DNA of 64,000 bases from Thiobaca trueperi (GTDB lineage Bacteria > Pseudomonadota > Gammaproteobacteria > Chromatiales > Chromatiaceae). Positions 33,857-41,814 of the stretch are shown in pieces; position 1 is the stretch's first letter; the number at the start of each line of letters is the position of its first letter. Under the pieces are notes generated by a model. It searched no databases, was not told the DNA's origin, and saw only the letters and a list, made by a program, of their open reading frames with translations. The DNA lies in contig NZ_SMAO01000006.1 in NCBI RefSeq assembly GCF_004342175.1, forward strand, positions 1-64,000, read 5' to 3'. The translations under genes were made by a program, and so were the position numbers.

Positions 33857-34513
33857 ATGAATGCCGATGCGATGAAAAAACAGGCCGCCGAGGCGGCGCT
33901 GGGCTATGTCGAAGGCGGTGTGATCGGTGTTGGCACAGGCTCGACCGTCAATCATTTCATCGACGCGCTGGCAACGATCAGGGGTCGCATTGAGGGGGCG
34001 GTATCGAGTTCGGAAGCCTCGACCGCACGGCTCAAACAGCACGGTATCCCAGTGCTGGATCTGAATGGTGTGGGCGAGCTGTCGCTCTATGTGGACGGCG
34101 CGGATGAATCCAACGACCGGCTGCAACTCATCAAGGGCGGCGGCGGGGCGCTGACCCGCGAGAAGATCGTCGCAGCGGCAAGCCGTCAATTCGTCTGCAT
34201 CGCCGACGAGAGCAAGCTGGTGGAGGTGCTCGGGCGTTTTCCGCTGCCGGTGGAGGTCATTCCGATGGCTCGCAGCTATGTGGCGCGCGAACTGGTTCAG
34301 TTGGGCGGCACCCCGGTCTGGCGCGATGGCTTTGTCACCGACAATGGCAATCTGATTCTGGATGTGCAGCATCTGGAGATCACCGACCCGCGGCAACTGG
34401 AGCAGCAGATCAACATGATCGCGGGCGTGGTCACGGTTGGTCTCTTCGCGCACCGGCCTGCCGATGTCCTGATTCTGGGGACGCCGCATGGAGTCAGAAC
34501 GCTCGGTCGTTAA
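33857..34513 (+). CDS. rpiA: Ribose-5-phosphate isomerase A
   Basis: RpiA interconverts ribose 5-phosphate and ribulose 5-phosphate in the pentose phosphate and Calvin cycles. The 218-residue protein has [26 protein letters not shown] and [16 protein letters not shown], which hold the phosphate-binding and catalytic residues. AGGAGG lies upstream. Its TAA stop is the first part of a family A repeat (TTAAACCGCG). Confidence 0.96.
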   Translation: MNADAMKKQAAEAALGYVEGGVIGVGTGSTVNHFIDALATIRGRIEGAVSSSEASTARLKQHGIPVLDLNGVGELSLYVDGADESNDRLQLIKGGGGALTREKIVAAASRQFVCIADESKLVEVLGRFPLPVEVIPMARSYVARELVQLGGTPVWRDGFVTDNGNLILDVQHLEITDPRQLEQQINMIAGVVTVGLFAHRPADVLILGTPHGVRTLGR

Positions 34514-34705
34514 ACCGCGTCCAGAGTGAAACGCTGAGTTTCGAGTGAGCCGGACGTTTGGCGCATCGACGGCCTTTGGTGGGGATGCGGTTTAATATTT
34601 TATATTTTTCAGCTTCTTAAGCCGCGCCAGCTCCGGCGCCAGTCGATGCTGCCAAAGCCCGTCCAAACCGAAGGCATCGACATATCTCACTGGGCGCTGT
34701 TTAAG
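34510..34705. repeat. Family A twin repeat after rpiA
   Basis: Module 34510-34595 (TTAAACCGCGTCCAGAG to GGGGATGCGGTTTAA) is followed by an AT-rich spacer (TATTTTATATTTTTC) and module 34616-34705 (CTTAAGCCGCGCC to GGGCGCTGTTTAAG). It fills most of the convergent gap between rpiA and the porin gene. Confidence 0.8.
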
Positions 34706-34714
34706 AAGGCACAA

Positions 34715-34742
34715 AGAAACGGGGCCAGATGGCCCCGTTTTT
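34715..34742. terminator. Bidirectional terminator between rpiA and the porin gene
   Basis: AAACGGGGCCAGATGGCCCC is a GC-rich perfect hairpin followed by GTTTTTC on the plus strand and by GTTTCTTTG on the minus strand. It can therefore end both the rpiA and porin transcripts. Confidence 0.9.
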
Positions 34743-34766
34743 CATCTCGCAAATCCTAAGTTGAAC

Positions 34767-36134
34767 TTAGAAGTTGTGGATCATGCCCAGCGAGAAGCCG
34801 CTCCACTCGGAGCCGGCAGTCCAGTCGGCACGGTCGTCAGACACGTCGGTGTAAAGCGCGTAAGCCTTGGTGCGCTTGCTGAAGTTCTGCTCGAAGCCGA
34901 TGCCCCAAGTGTCACGATTGCCTTCGTACACATCGTTCAGACGCTGTGCAGCCAGGGGCGACAGACCAAGCTGGGGCACCAGATCGTCAGAGCTGAACTC
35001 AGCCTGACCGTACATGGCCTTGATCATGCTGTTGCCGAACGAATAAGCGGCCTGAACCTGCCACAGATCGGCCTTCTGAGGGCCGCCCGGCAGATACCAG
35101 GTCACACCGTCGTACGAGCCAGAGGTGTAGGCATCGGAACCGGCGATATTGTCGTGATTCTCGTAGATACCAGTCAGGCTGAAGCCGTTCCAATTCAGCA
35201 GACCGAGACCGACGCGCCACTTGGTCCAGTCGGTGTCGGAGGTCGTGCAACTGGCGGCATTGACGGCGCAGCCGAAGTTGTTGGCATTGGTGTTGAACAG
35301 TTCGTAGCCCAGGCTTTCGTAGGCCAGCGATCCGTAGAAGGGACCGTTGCTGTAGACGGCGGCAAGCGACCAGCCAGCATTGATGCTGTCGGCTTCAGTG
35401 TTCTGGCTGCCCAGGACGTTCGAGCCGCCAGCCGGAACCACGGCGGCAGAGAAATTGAAGCCGCTGAAGCTCGGCGAGATGTAGGCGACGACATTGTCGG
35501 CACGGATGTCGTTGAAGCCGACGGTGGTGTTGTTATCAGCCAGGCTGTCCGCGAAGAGGTCGAGCTTGCCGGTGGACATCTTCAGCGGGGTGTCATGACG
35601 ACCGACCAGGAAGGAACCCCAGTCGCCGCCCAGGCCGACGAAGGTGTTACGCATGGTGATGGCGTCGGCGTTGTTGTCCAGATCGTTGTTGGAGTCGGTC
35701 GGGTTGATGCCGAACTCGATCTGATAGATCGCCTTGAGACCGTTGCCCAAGTCTTCGTTGCCCTTCACGCCCAGACGGCTGGCGCGACCGCCACCGGCGC
35801 CGGTGACAGGGGCGTTACGCGGGATGTAGCCGTTGGTCATGCCCCAGCCGGTGAAGTCCGAGCCGCCACCGACCTGCTGCGGCGCGACAGCCACAGCGCC
35901 GACAGGACCAGCCACGCCGGGAACGACGACGCCAAGATTCTCGCCGTTGCGTGCCCAGTAGGACGGGTTGCCCTGGTTGGCAGGCAGGTAGTTGGCAACC
36001 GGCGCGATGGCGTTGGTCACGTCAACATAATCGATGGAAACATGCAGCCGGCCATACATGATGGCTTCAGCCGATGCGATAGCGGGCGTGGCGAGTGCGG
36101 CGGCGACCGCCAGGGTAAGAAGTTTCTTGTTCAT
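34767..36134 (-). CDS. Outer-membrane porin
   Basis: This is a general trimeric-type porin of 455 residues. A signal peptide (LLTLAVAAALATPAIASAEA) is followed by the first strand IMYGRLHVSIDYVDV, the characteristic RASRLGVKGNEDLGNGLKAI and a 16-strand-type pattern, with the C-terminal strand ending in phenylalanine (SLGMIHNF), the usual assembly signal. It has its own promoter 70-100 bp upstream and a bidirectional terminator, consistent with an abundant single-gene transcript. Confidence 0.93.
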   Translation of the reverse strand: MNKKLLTLAVAAALATPAIASAEAIMYGRLHVSIDYVDVTNAIAPVANYLPANQGNPSYWARNGENLGVVVPGVAGPVGAVAVAPQQVGGGSDFTGWGMTNGYIPRNAPVTGAGGGRASRLGVKGNEDLGNGLKAIYQIEFGINPTDSNNDLDNNADAITMRNTFVGLGGDWGSFLVGRHDTPLKMSTGKLDLFADSLADNNTTVGFNDIRADNVVAYISPSFSGFNFSAAVVPAGGSNVLGSQNTEADSINAGWSLAAVYSNGPFYGSLAYESLGYELFNTNANNFGCAVNAASCTTSDTDWTKWRVGLGLLNWNGFSLTGIYENHDNIAGSDAYTSGSYDGVTWYLPGGPQKADLWQVQAAYSFGNSMIKAMYGQAEFSSDDLVPQLGLSPLAAQRLNDVYEGNRDTWGIGFEQNFSKRTKAYALYTDVSDDRADWTAGSEWSGFSLGMIHNF

Positions 36135-36205
36135 GCTGTTCTCCGCTGTTGTGAATTTGTCAGGTAGACTGCTGAAACCGAATGCAATCATGCTTTGCGC
36201 TGTGG

Positions 36206-36234
36206 ACTATAGATGACGGCAGGACGTTTTGCAA
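36206..36234 (-). promoter_or_regulatory. Sigma-70 promoter of the porin gene
   Basis: On the minus strand TTGCAA (36229-36234), 17 bases and TATAGT (36206-36211) form a good housekeeping promoter. The expected start gives a leader of about 65 bases. Confidence 0.7.
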
Positions 36235-36243
36235 CAGATTAGG

Positions 36244-36272
36244 CAAAAAAAGACACACTGCAACGGCGTGTC
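36244..36272 (-). terminator. Terminator after nifM
   Basis: On the minus strand GACACGCCGTTGCAGTGTGT forms a short stem (GACAC/GTGTC) followed directly by TCTTTTTTTG. It lies about 140 bp after the nifM stop and just before the porin promoter. Confidence 0.6.
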
Positions 36273-36414
36273 GCTTTTTTGCATCGCCCGGAACCGTTGG
36301 TTTACGTCAGGGATGGACAGCTAACCGCAAGAGGCTATGGACCAGCGTCTTGGTCATGCAAACTGTTGCGAATAAAACACAAAAATAAACCGGATTTCGC
36401 TCGGATGCAACTGT

Positions 36415-37275
36415 TCAGGGCTGGCGGAGACTGGCGATCCAGGCTTTCTGATCATCCCGCTGACGCCTGGTCTCAATGATTGTGCGGATTTTCGTCCTGG
36501 CCTGATCAAAGGTGATGGATGTGGCGGCTTCGATGCGTTCGCACAGCAACAGATGAAATCCCAGATCGGATTCCAGGACGCCGCTGACGCGGCCCTCGTC
36601 CAGTGCGAAGAGCGCCGCATCCAGTTCGGGGAAAAGCTGGCCGCGCGGGACGGTGCCGAGACGCCCCTCATCCATCGCAGTCGGGCATTCGGAATGGGCG
36701 CGGGCGAGCTGGCCGAAGCGTTCGGCCCGTCCGTTCAGTTGCGTCGCAATCCGCTCGATGCGCGCTCGCGCCACGTCGCGCCGGTTGTCGGCGAACTCAT
36801 CGTTGATGGTGATGAGCAGATGGCGCGCGGTGCGCCGCTCCGGGGTCGTGAAGCGATCACGATGGAGTTCATAAAAGAGTTGTTCATCGACCTCGGTGAC
36901 CGGCGCGGCGCGTGCGCCGACTCGTTGCATGACGGCATCGAAGATGAGTTCGCGTTGCAGCGCCTGACGCAGCGTCGATTCATCGAGACCGCTTTGCGCC
37001 AGATCGGCCAGAAAGGTTTCTTCATCCGGGTAACGCTGGCGGATGAGGTTCACGGATTCGTCGAGACGCGCGTCAGGAATCATGGTGTCGCGCGCCTCGG
37101 GCGAGGCGAGCACCAGCGTCTCCAACGCGAAGGTCTGGCTGGCCTGACGCTCGGCCTGGGCCAACTGTTCCACATTCAAGGCGCCGGGAGCGGTCTGGAA
37201 CCGCTCGCTGGCGGCGCGCAGCAGATGGTAGCGGTACTCGGGGCGCGCTGGATCGGATGATGCGGGGATGTTCAT
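36415..37275 (-). CDS. nifM: Nitrogenase maturation parvulin-like protein NifM
   Basis: NifM is a peptidyl-prolyl isomerase-like protein needed for folding of the nitrogenase Fe protein. The 286-residue protein has an N-terminal helical half (FALETLVLASPEARD) and a C-terminal parvulin domain: ARHLLITINDEFADNRR, HSECPTAMDEGRLGTVPRGQ and SDLGFHLLLCERIEAA. It is the last gene of nifV-TPR-nifW-nifZ-nifM. Confidence 0.92.
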   Translation of the reverse strand: MNIPASSDPARPEYRYHLLRAASERFQTAPGALNVEQLAQAERQASQTFALETLVLASPEARDTMIPDARLDESVNLIRQRYPDEETFLADLAQSGLDESTLRQALQRELIFDAVMQRVGARAAPVTEVDEQLFYELHRDRFTTPERRTARHLLITINDEFADNRRDVARARIERIATQLNGRAERFGQLARAHSECPTAMDEGRLGTVPRGQLFPELDAALFALDEGRVSGVLESDLGFHLLLCERIEAATSITFDQARTKIRTIIETRRQRDDQKAWIASLRQP

Positions 37276-37287
37276 AGCGTTCTGGAA

Positions 37288-37305
37288 AATCCTGTCAATC
37301 CTGTC
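37288..37305. repeat. Family B half-repeat between nifZ and nifM
   Basis: AATCCTGTCAATCCTGTC is one arm only of family B. Confidence 0.7.
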
Positions 37306-37309
37306 TATT

Positions 37310-37759
37310 TCAGGCGTCGTGCTCGGCCTCGATCAATGCCGTCTCAGGCACCAGCAGGGTGTTGCGGTCGTTGAAATGGACATGATAGGCGACCCCGCCC
37401 GGCTGATCGCGCACCACACGGATCACCTCGCCGATCTCGCCTGCCTGCACCAGCACCCGGCCCTGGATCGCCAGCGGCAGACGGCTTGCGACCCGGTCAC
37501 GGAACTCGAAGCGGCTCGGAATCCAGGGCGCGTCTGCCGGTTGCAGTTCTTCCTCGCGACAGCCCACCACCCGGTCGCTGTCGAGAAAATGCACCGTATA
37601 GATGATCTGATCCTGCAGAAAGGTGCCGACATCGCGCACGAAGCCGGTGCTGCCGCGACGGATCAGGAGGGCCCCGGTGGCCTCGCCCGGATAGGTGCCG
37701 TCGTTGCGCACATTGCGCAGGACACGCACCTCGTCACCGAATTCATAGGCGGGGCGCAT
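37310..37759 (-). CDS. nifZ: Nitrogen fixation protein NifZ
   Basis: NifZ takes part in P-cluster formation of the MoFe protein. The 149-residue protein shows the two SH3-like repeats of the family: YEFGDEVRVLRNVRNDGTYP with GTFLQDQIIYTVHFLDSDRV, and FRDRVASRLPLAIQG with YHVHFNDRNTLLVPE. It overlaps nifW by 17 bp. Confidence 0.93.
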   Translation of the reverse strand: MRPAYEFGDEVRVLRNVRNDGTYPGEATGALLIRRGSTGFVRDVGTFLQDQIIYTVHFLDSDRVVGCREEELQPADAPWIPSRFEFRDRVASRLPLAIQGRVLVQAGEIGEVIRVVRDQPGGVAYHVHFNDRNTLLVPETALIEAEHDA

Positions 37760-38087
37760 GGGACACCTGCTCCATCAGATCGCTGAGGGGCACCGCGACG
37801 GTGCGGGGTTCGTGCATCCGAAAGACCCGGAAGACCTTTTCGGTGGCGGCGTCCGAGGTCAGGAAATCCTGATAGGCCGTCTTCAGCCGATCAGCGTAGA
37901 GCGCCCAGCGCGCCTGGGTCGAATCGGGCATCTCATCGACCTGCTCCAGATAATCATGAAAGCGTTGCAGGATGTGCAGACGATTGACCTGCACCACGGA
38001 CGGCACAAAGGCGATGCCGAAATAGTCGAGAAAATCCTCGGCGCTGGAGAGTTCGCTCAGGTCAAGCTCGAATTCGTCGTCGGTCAT
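37743..38087 (-). CDS. nifW: Nitrogenase-stabilizing protein NifW
   Basis: NifW binds the MoFe protein and helps its maturation or protection. The 114-residue protein contains LSSAEDFLDYFGIAFVPSVV, VNRLHILQRFHDYLEQ and the C-terminal RVFRMHEPRTVAVPLSDL. It overlaps nifZ and follows a family B repeat. Confidence 0.94.
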   Translation of the reverse strand: MTDDEFELDLSELSSAEDFLDYFGIAFVPSVVQVNRLHILQRFHDYLEQVDEMPDSTQARWALYADRLKTAYQDFLTSDAATEKVFRVFRMHEPRTVAVPLSDLMEQVSHAPRL

Positions 38088-38120
38088 GGTGGGCTCCAGA
38101 TTCAGTTGGATTTTTAATTT

Positions 38121-38175
38121 AGACAGGATTAACAGGATTTAAAACAGTGGTTTAAGAGATCCTGTCAATCCTGTC
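38121..38175. repeat. Family B inverted repeat inside the nif cluster
   Basis: AGACAGGATTAACAGGATTT and GATCCTGTCAATCCTGTC face each other between nifW and the TPR gene. Confidence 0.85.
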
Positions 38176-38215
38176 AAAAAATGTTGTCAGAGGGACGGGC
38201 TTTCCTGGAAATCAT

Positions 38216-38758
38216 CTATGTTTTCAGGTAATGCACCTTGTCACCAGCCTGTGCAGCGGCGGCTTCTGCCACGGCGGCGCGGGCCATCGTCAGTAATTCG
38301 TTGATGCCGAGCCGGTCACTGGTATCGACCTCGGCGACCTTCTCAAAGCGTGCCAGCGCCGCTTCAGGTTCGTTCAACCGCATCAGCAGATAAGCCGATC
38401 CCTTGAGCGCCAGCAGCAGGAAGCGGGTCAGGGTCATGGAGTGCTGGGTCGCCGCGCTCAGATTGGACTCCGACAGATCCTCCCAGCGTGGCGGTAATTC
38501 AAGCCGCTCGGCGACGATGGCAATCGCCCGCTCCGCCGTGATCAGCGCCTCGCGATAACGCTGGCGGTAATAGAAATAGCGATAGAGCGCGACCAGCACC
38601 GTCAGATGCTGAGGTTCGAGGAAATAGGCCCGCATCAGGCTCAATTCAGCCGATTCTTCGCCGTAGCGTTGGGAGGCGTCGGTCAGCAGCGCCTCAACGT
38701 CCGGCGCAAGCGGCTCGTTGAAGTACATCTCTTCGCCAGTGAAGTCGAGGAAATCCAT
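38216..38758 (-). CDS. Nif-linked TPR-like protein
   Basis: This 180-residue protein starts nine bases after nifV. It is helical with TPR-like pairs: LVALYRYFYYRQRYREALIT-AERAI and LKGSAYLLMRLNEPEAALAR-FEKVAEVD. TPR proteins usually scaffold other proteins. Its place between nifV and nifW suggests an accessory role in nitrogenase assembly, but no function can be given. Confidence 0.82.
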   Translation of the reverse strand: MDFLDFTGEEMYFNEPLAPDVEALLTDASQRYGEESAELSLMRAYFLEPQHLTVLVALYRYFYYRQRYREALITAERAIAIVAERLELPPRWEDLSESNLSAATQHSMTLTRFLLLALKGSAYLLMRLNEPEAALARFEKVAEVDTSDRLGINELLTMARAAVAEAAAAQAGDKVHYLKT

Positions 38759-38767
38759 GATCGTGAC

Positions 38768-39922
38768 CTACTGGAGCCGCGCCGCCTGCGGATGCCCTAT
38801 TTCGGCCAGAAAGCCGCGCAGCTCAAGGGTTTCCGGGGATCGCTTGGTCTGGGTGACGAAACGGCGCACCAGCGGCAGCACGCGCTCGGCCTGATCCGGA
38901 TCGAGATCGAAGCGCAGCAGATCGGCATAGACCTGCTGCACCGCGCGCTTGCCCGAATGCTTGCCGAGCACCATACGATGACGGCGGCCCAGCTCGGCGG
39001 GATCGATGCCCTGATAATTGAGCGGATCCTTGAGCAGTCCATCGACATGGATGCCCGCCTCATGGGTGAAGGCGCCGGCGCCGACCAGGCTCTTGTGCCA
39101 GGCGACCGGTTTGCCGGACGCCTTGGCGACCAGCCGTGAGAGTCCTTCGAAATGCGGCAGATCGACCCCGCAGTCGATGCCGTGGACATGCTTCAGCCCC
39201 ATGACCACCTCTTCGAGTGCGGCGTTACCGGCGCGCTCGCCGAGTCCGTGGACCGTGGTGTTGACATGCGTGGCACCGCCGCGCACCGCTGCCAGGGTGT
39301 TGGCGGTCGCCAACCCCAGGTCGTCGTGCGCGTGCATCTCGATCTCCAGATCAACACTGGCGCGTAGCGCGCGGATGCGCTCGAAGACGCCGAATGGATC
39401 CAGCAGACCGACCGTATCGGCGAAGCGGAAGCGTCGCGCGCCAGCCTGCTGCGCCGTCTCGGCGGCCAGCCGCAGGAAATCGGGATCGGCGCGCGAGGCG
39501 TCCTCGGCGCCGACGCAGACCTCCAGCCCCATCTCCAGCGCCACGCGCACCTGACGCCGGATCTGGTCGAGTGCCCAGTCACGGTCGCGCCCCAGCTTGC
39601 GGGCGATCTGCTGATCGGAGACCGGGATCGAGAGATCGATCAGATCGACGCCCAGATCCGCGCACTGTGCGATGTCGTCCGGGAGCATCCGCGTCCAGAC
39701 CATGAGCCGGGCGGAGAGACCCAGCGCAGCGACGGCGCGGATCGACTCGCGCTCTTCCTCGCCCATCGCCGGGATGCCGATTTCCAGCTCCGGCACCCCG
39801 AGCGCATCCAGCCCGCGCGCGATGGCCAGCTTTTCGTCCAGCGAAAAAGCGACCCCGGCGGACTGCTCGCCGTCGCGCAGGGTGGTGTCGTTGATCGTGA
39901 CCGGAATCGGCGTCTCTGTCAT
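38768..39922 (-). CDS. nifV: Homocitrate synthase NifV
   Basis: NifV condenses acetyl-CoA with 2-oxoglutarate to homocitrate, the organic ligand of FeMo-co. The 384-residue protein has the HMGL-like hallmarks [18 protein letters not shown] and [19 protein letters not shown], then [20 protein letters not shown]. The start at 39922 has AGGAG upstream. The nif context distinguishes it from 2-isopropylmalate synthase. A sigma-54 promoter lies upstream. Confidence 0.95.
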   Translation of the reverse strand: MTETPIPVTINDTTLRDGEQSAGVAFSLDEKLAIARGLDALGVPELEIGIPAMGEEERESIRAVAALGLSARLMVWTRMLPDDIAQCADLGVDLIDLSIPVSDQQIARKLGRDRDWALDQIRRQVRVALEMGLEVCVGAEDASRADPDFLRLAAETAQQAGARRFRFADTVGLLDPFGVFERIRALRASVDLEIEMHAHDDLGLATANTLAAVRGGATHVNTTVHGLGERAGNAALEEVVMGLKHVHGIDCGVDLPHFEGLSRLVAKASGKPVAWHKSLVGAGAFTHEAGIHVDGLLKDPLNYQGIDPAELGRRHRMVLGKHSGKRAVQQVYADLLRFDLDPDQAERVLPLVRRFVTQTKRSPETLELRGFLAEIGHPQAARLQ

Positions 39923-39953
39923 GGCTTGCTCCTGAATCGTTACAGATGGGCCA

Positions 39954-39968
39954 AGCAAAGGGTGTGCC
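39954..39968 (-). promoter_or_regulatory. Sigma-54 promoter of the nifV cluster
   Basis: On the minus strand GGCACACCCTTTGCT matches the -24/-12 consensus (GGCAC, five bases, TTGC), with the GG and GC doublets at the correct spacing. It lies about 32 bp before the nifV ATG. Control by NifA is expected from nif biology. Confidence 0.8.
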
Positions 39969-40098
39969 GATAAAAATAATGCTTTGTTTCAATGCTCTAG
40001 TGATTCGAAAACTCGTCTGTTGGCGGGTTTGCGACAAAGCGGGGCCAGTCGTCAGATCAGGTTAGCGCCCTGATTCATCGGATGGAAAGATTTTTTAG

Positions 40099-40144
40099 AC
40101 AGGATTAAAAAACCAATGTGTTAAAAATCCTGTTAATCCTGTCA
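40099..40144. repeat. Family B inverted repeat
   Basis: GACAGGATTAAAAAACC and AAATCCTGTTAATCCTGTC face each other upstream of nifV. Confidence 0.8.
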
Positions 40145-40213
40145 AAAAGACTGTTCTTCGGTGGTGCACCAGCATTGAGTTTGACAGGGTGAAATGGATG
40201 CACACCATATTTT

Positions 40214-40282
40214 ACTGCCAACTGCCAACTGCCAACTGCCAACTGCCAACTGCCAACTGCCAACTGCCAACTGCCAACTGCC
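40214..40282. repeat. Heptanucleotide tandem repeat (ACTGCCA)
   Basis: About 9.9 perfect copies of the 7-bp unit ACTGCCA cover 69 bp. Copy number in such perfect arrays often varies by slippage. The same GTTGGCAG word occurs singly around the vapBC module. It lies 70 bp before the DUF1015 gene. Confidence 0.95.
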
Positions 40283-40312
40283 GTTTCCCCGCGCGGCGAG
40301 CTTGCTGCTACC

Positions 40313-40329
40313 ATCCTGTCAATCCTGTC
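40313..40329. repeat. Family B half-repeat
   Basis: ATCCTGTCAATCCTGTC is a single arm of family B, 22 bp before the DUF1015 start codon. Confidence 0.7.
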
Positions 40330-40351
40330 GAAAGCGATAAGCGAGACCCCC

Positions 40352-41590
40352 ATGTCACTGATCAAACCCGTCGCCGGTCTGCGTCCGGCTCCCGGTCGCG
40401 CCGCCGAGGTGGCTGCCCCGCCCTATGACGTGATGAATGCCGCCGAGGCGCGACGGATGGTCGTCGGGCGTCCCTGGAGCTTTCTGCACATCTCGCGCCC
40501 CGAGGTGGATCTGCCCGAGGGTATCGATCCCTATGACCCGACGGTCTATGCCAGGGCCCGCGAAAATCTGGACCGGATGCTCGCCGAGGGCGTGCTGATC
40601 CGCGACCCGTCACCCGGTTATCAGGCATACCGTCTGACCATGGGTGCCCATACCCAGATCGGGCTGGTCGCCAGCGCATCGGTGGCGGCTTATGACGCCG
40701 GGCGCATCAAAAAGCATGAGTTCACCCGTCCGGTGAAAGAGGATGACCGGGTGCGCCAGATCGAGGCGCTGAACGCCCAGACCGGCCCGGTGTTTCTGGT
40801 CTATCGCGCCACGCCGGCCATTGATGCCGTGCTCGCCGCCGTCAGCGCCGCGCCGGCTGAGGTTGACATCACCGCCGCCGATGGCGTGCGTCATGAAATC
40901 TGGACCATCGCCGAGCCGGATCTCATCGCCTGCCTGACGACCGCATTCGATGCGCTCGACGCGCTCTATGTCGCCGACGGGCACCATCGCTCTGCGGCGG
41001 CCTCACGGGTCGCCGCCGCGCGTCGCGCCGCCAATCCGCAGCACAGCGGGGACGAGCCCTGCAACGGCTTTCTCGCCGTCATTTTTCCGCACGACCAGAT
41101 GCAGATCCTCGATTACAACCGGGTGGTCAGAGACCTGAATGGTCATGACGCCGCGTCTTTTCTGCATCGTCTGCACGACGCCTTTCGAGTCGAGCCGAGC
41201 ACGACGCCGGTCAAGCCGGCACAACCGGCTGAATTCGGACTCTATCTGGAGGGTCGCTGGTATCGGCTGACGCTGGATCCGGCACTGATCCCGGATGATC
41301 CGGTCGAACGGCTCGACGTGAGCCTGCTGCAGAACCACCTGATCGGCCCCATTCTGGGTATCCAAGACCCCCGGCGCGACGAGCGGATTGATTTCGTCGG
41401 CGGCATTCGCGGGCTGGATGGACTGGTCAAGCGGGTGGATTCAGGCGAGATGGCGGTCGCTTTCGCACTCTATCCGACCCAGATGCAGGATCTCATGGCG
41501 GTCGCCGACGCCGGTGAGGTGATGCCGCCCAAATCCACCTGGTTTGAGCCCAAGCTGGCGGATGGGTTGGTCAGCCACGTTCTGGATTAA
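40352..41590 (+). CDS. DUF1015 family protein
   Basis: This 412-residue protein has a conserved but uncharacterised fold. It opens with KPVAGLRPAPGRAAEVAAPP-YDVM and contains IKKHEFTRPVKEDDRV, LYVADGHHRSAAA and a C-terminal ALYPTQMQDLMAVADAGEVM-PPKSTWFEPKL. The HHR motif resembles ParB-like nuclease or SerK-type kinase folds, but no reaction is assigned here. The gene is a single unit. Confidence 0.88.
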   Translation: MSLIKPVAGLRPAPGRAAEVAAPPYDVMNAAEARRMVVGRPWSFLHISRPEVDLPEGIDPYDPTVYARARENLDRMLAEGVLIRDPSPGYQAYRLTMGAHTQIGLVASASVAAYDAGRIKKHEFTRPVKEDDRVRQIEALNAQTGPVFLVYRATPAIDAVLAAVSAAPAEVDITAADGVRHEIWTIAEPDLIACLTTAFDALDALYVADGHHRSAAASRVAAARRAANPQHSGDEPCNGFLAVIFPHDQMQILDYNRVVRDLNGHDAASFLHRLHDAFRVEPSTTPVKPAQPAEFGLYLEGRWYRLTLDPALIPDDPVERLDVSLLQNHLIGPILGIQDPRRDERIDFVGGIRGLDGLVKRVDSGEMAVAFALYPTQMQDLMAVADAGEVMPPKSTWFEPKLADGLVSHVLD

Positions 41591-41652
41591 CCCCTCGTCG
41601 CAACCGCAAGCGGGTAGTGCCCCAATTCGCAGGATGGAAGGACTTGAATTCA

Positions 41653-41714
41653 GACAGGATTTACAGGATTAGCATGATTTAAAAAAGTTTATTAGGAATC
41701 CTGTTAATCCTGTC
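41653..41714. repeat. Family B inverted repeat before relA
   Basis: GACAGGATTTACAGGATTAG and GAATCCTGTTAATCCTGTC flank an AT-rich loop between the DUF1015 gene and relA. Confidence 0.85.
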
Positions 41715-41814
41715 GAAAAACATGCGCAACAGGGGACTGCCCGCAAGTGATCCGTCGCCCCGCCCCGTGATGCCTTGCTGGTCCCTGGAGGCTGGCTGCT
41801 GGAGGCTTTTCTGC

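Larger units (their letters stand above)
39923..40351. other. Divergent intergenic region nifV / DUF1015 gene
   Basis: These 429 bp hold no gene. They contain the sigma-54 promoter of nifV, a complete family B repeat (40099-40144), a heptanucleotide tandem repeat (40214-40282) and a family B half-repeat (40313-40329). No perfect NifA site (TGT-N10-ACA) was seen. Confidence 0.6.

Noticed and set aside
40214-40282. CRISPR-like array
   Set aside because: A 7-bp unit without spacers is a microsatellite. The family A and B repeats are dispersed and also lack the repeat-spacer pattern. No cas genes are present.
40105-40365. Minus-strand frame with repeated GSWQLAV
   Set aside because: It is the translation of the heptanucleotide array, not a gene.
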